A stretch of 6,295 bases of DNA, taken from the NCBI GenBank assembly GCA_046760905.1, contig JBHIFB010000161.1, positions 1 to 6,295 on the forward strand, written 5' to 3'. The position numbers and the translations under genes are program-made. Of the stretch, positions 6,209 through 6,295 are shown piece by piece; within the stretch, counting starts at the first letter, position 1; each line of letters starts with the position of its first letter. This stretch comes from JBHIFB01 sp046760905 (lineage in GTDB: Bacteria; Gemmatimonadota; CAZMKB01). The notes beneath the pieces were generated by a model. The model was not told the origin of the DNA and made no database searches. It saw nothing but the letters and a program-made list of their open reading frames with translations.

Positions 6209-6295
6209 GGCCGGGGGTTCGGGGGGCGGCGGCCCGCCTACCGAGGGGTGTCCGATTGAGGAAGCGACCAGGTAGGAGCTTCCGAAAAGGGCCTT
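6197..6295. other. GC-rich right edge with hairpins, no gene seen
   Basis: 6203-6236 is very GC-rich, with runs of five and six G (6213-6217 and 6221-6226) followed by GGCGG-CGGC-CCGCC, which can fold as a hairpin or perhaps a G-quadruplex. GGAAGC (6260-6265) and GCTTCC (6278-6283) form another perfect 6-bp inverted repeat. No coding frame with a recognisable product is visible up to the window edge. Confidence 0.4.

Overview
The window carries three intact protein genes, two broken gene remnants and several regulatory or repeat signals. It looks bacterial: near-consensus sigma70-type promoters, purine-rich ribosome binding sites, and a secreted multidomain peptidase of a style common in uncultured Gram-negative lineages of the Fibrobacteres-Chlorobi-Bacteroidetes (FCB) neighbourhood. 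That placement is an inference from protein style only; there is no rRNA or other marker here.

Layout. 1-739 holds no convincing gene. It contains one copy of a 23-bp dispersed repeat (287-309) and a strong promoter candidate (411-439) that would give the next gene a leader of almost 300 nt. 740-2071 (+) encodes a fused inositol-phosphate cytidylyltransferase / CDP-alcohol phosphotransferase, of the type that makes di-myo-inositol phosphate or inositol phospholipids through CDP-inositol. 2178-2741 (-) is the wreck of a secreted beta-helix repeat protein: it has an in-frame TGA, a missing half-repeat and a missing middle of its C-terminal domain, and it is cut off upstream next to the second, inverted copy of the 23-bp repeat (2751-2773). 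A hairpin plus T-rich tract at 2866-2897 could terminate transcription from the gene on its right. 3009-5360 (-) encodes a secreted M28 zinc peptidase with two carboxypeptidase-regulatory-like domains, a jelly-roll domain and a C-terminal beta domain. It has a textbook promoter at 5433-5461 (-).

5471-5688 (+) may be the frameshifted end of a membrane or beta-barrel type protein. 5726-6133 (-) encodes a small DoxX-family membrane protein, whose 3' end is echoed by a diverged copy just downstream. The right edge (6159-6295) is GC-rich and has inverted repeats.

The most informative link is that the last 41 residues of the M28 peptidase align without gaps to the last 41 residues of the broken beta-helix protein. 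The two therefore shared a C-terminal domain, probably used for export, surface display or stability. The inositol gene is transcribed away from the others and has no visible pathway partner here. I found no complete new multi-gene system in this window.
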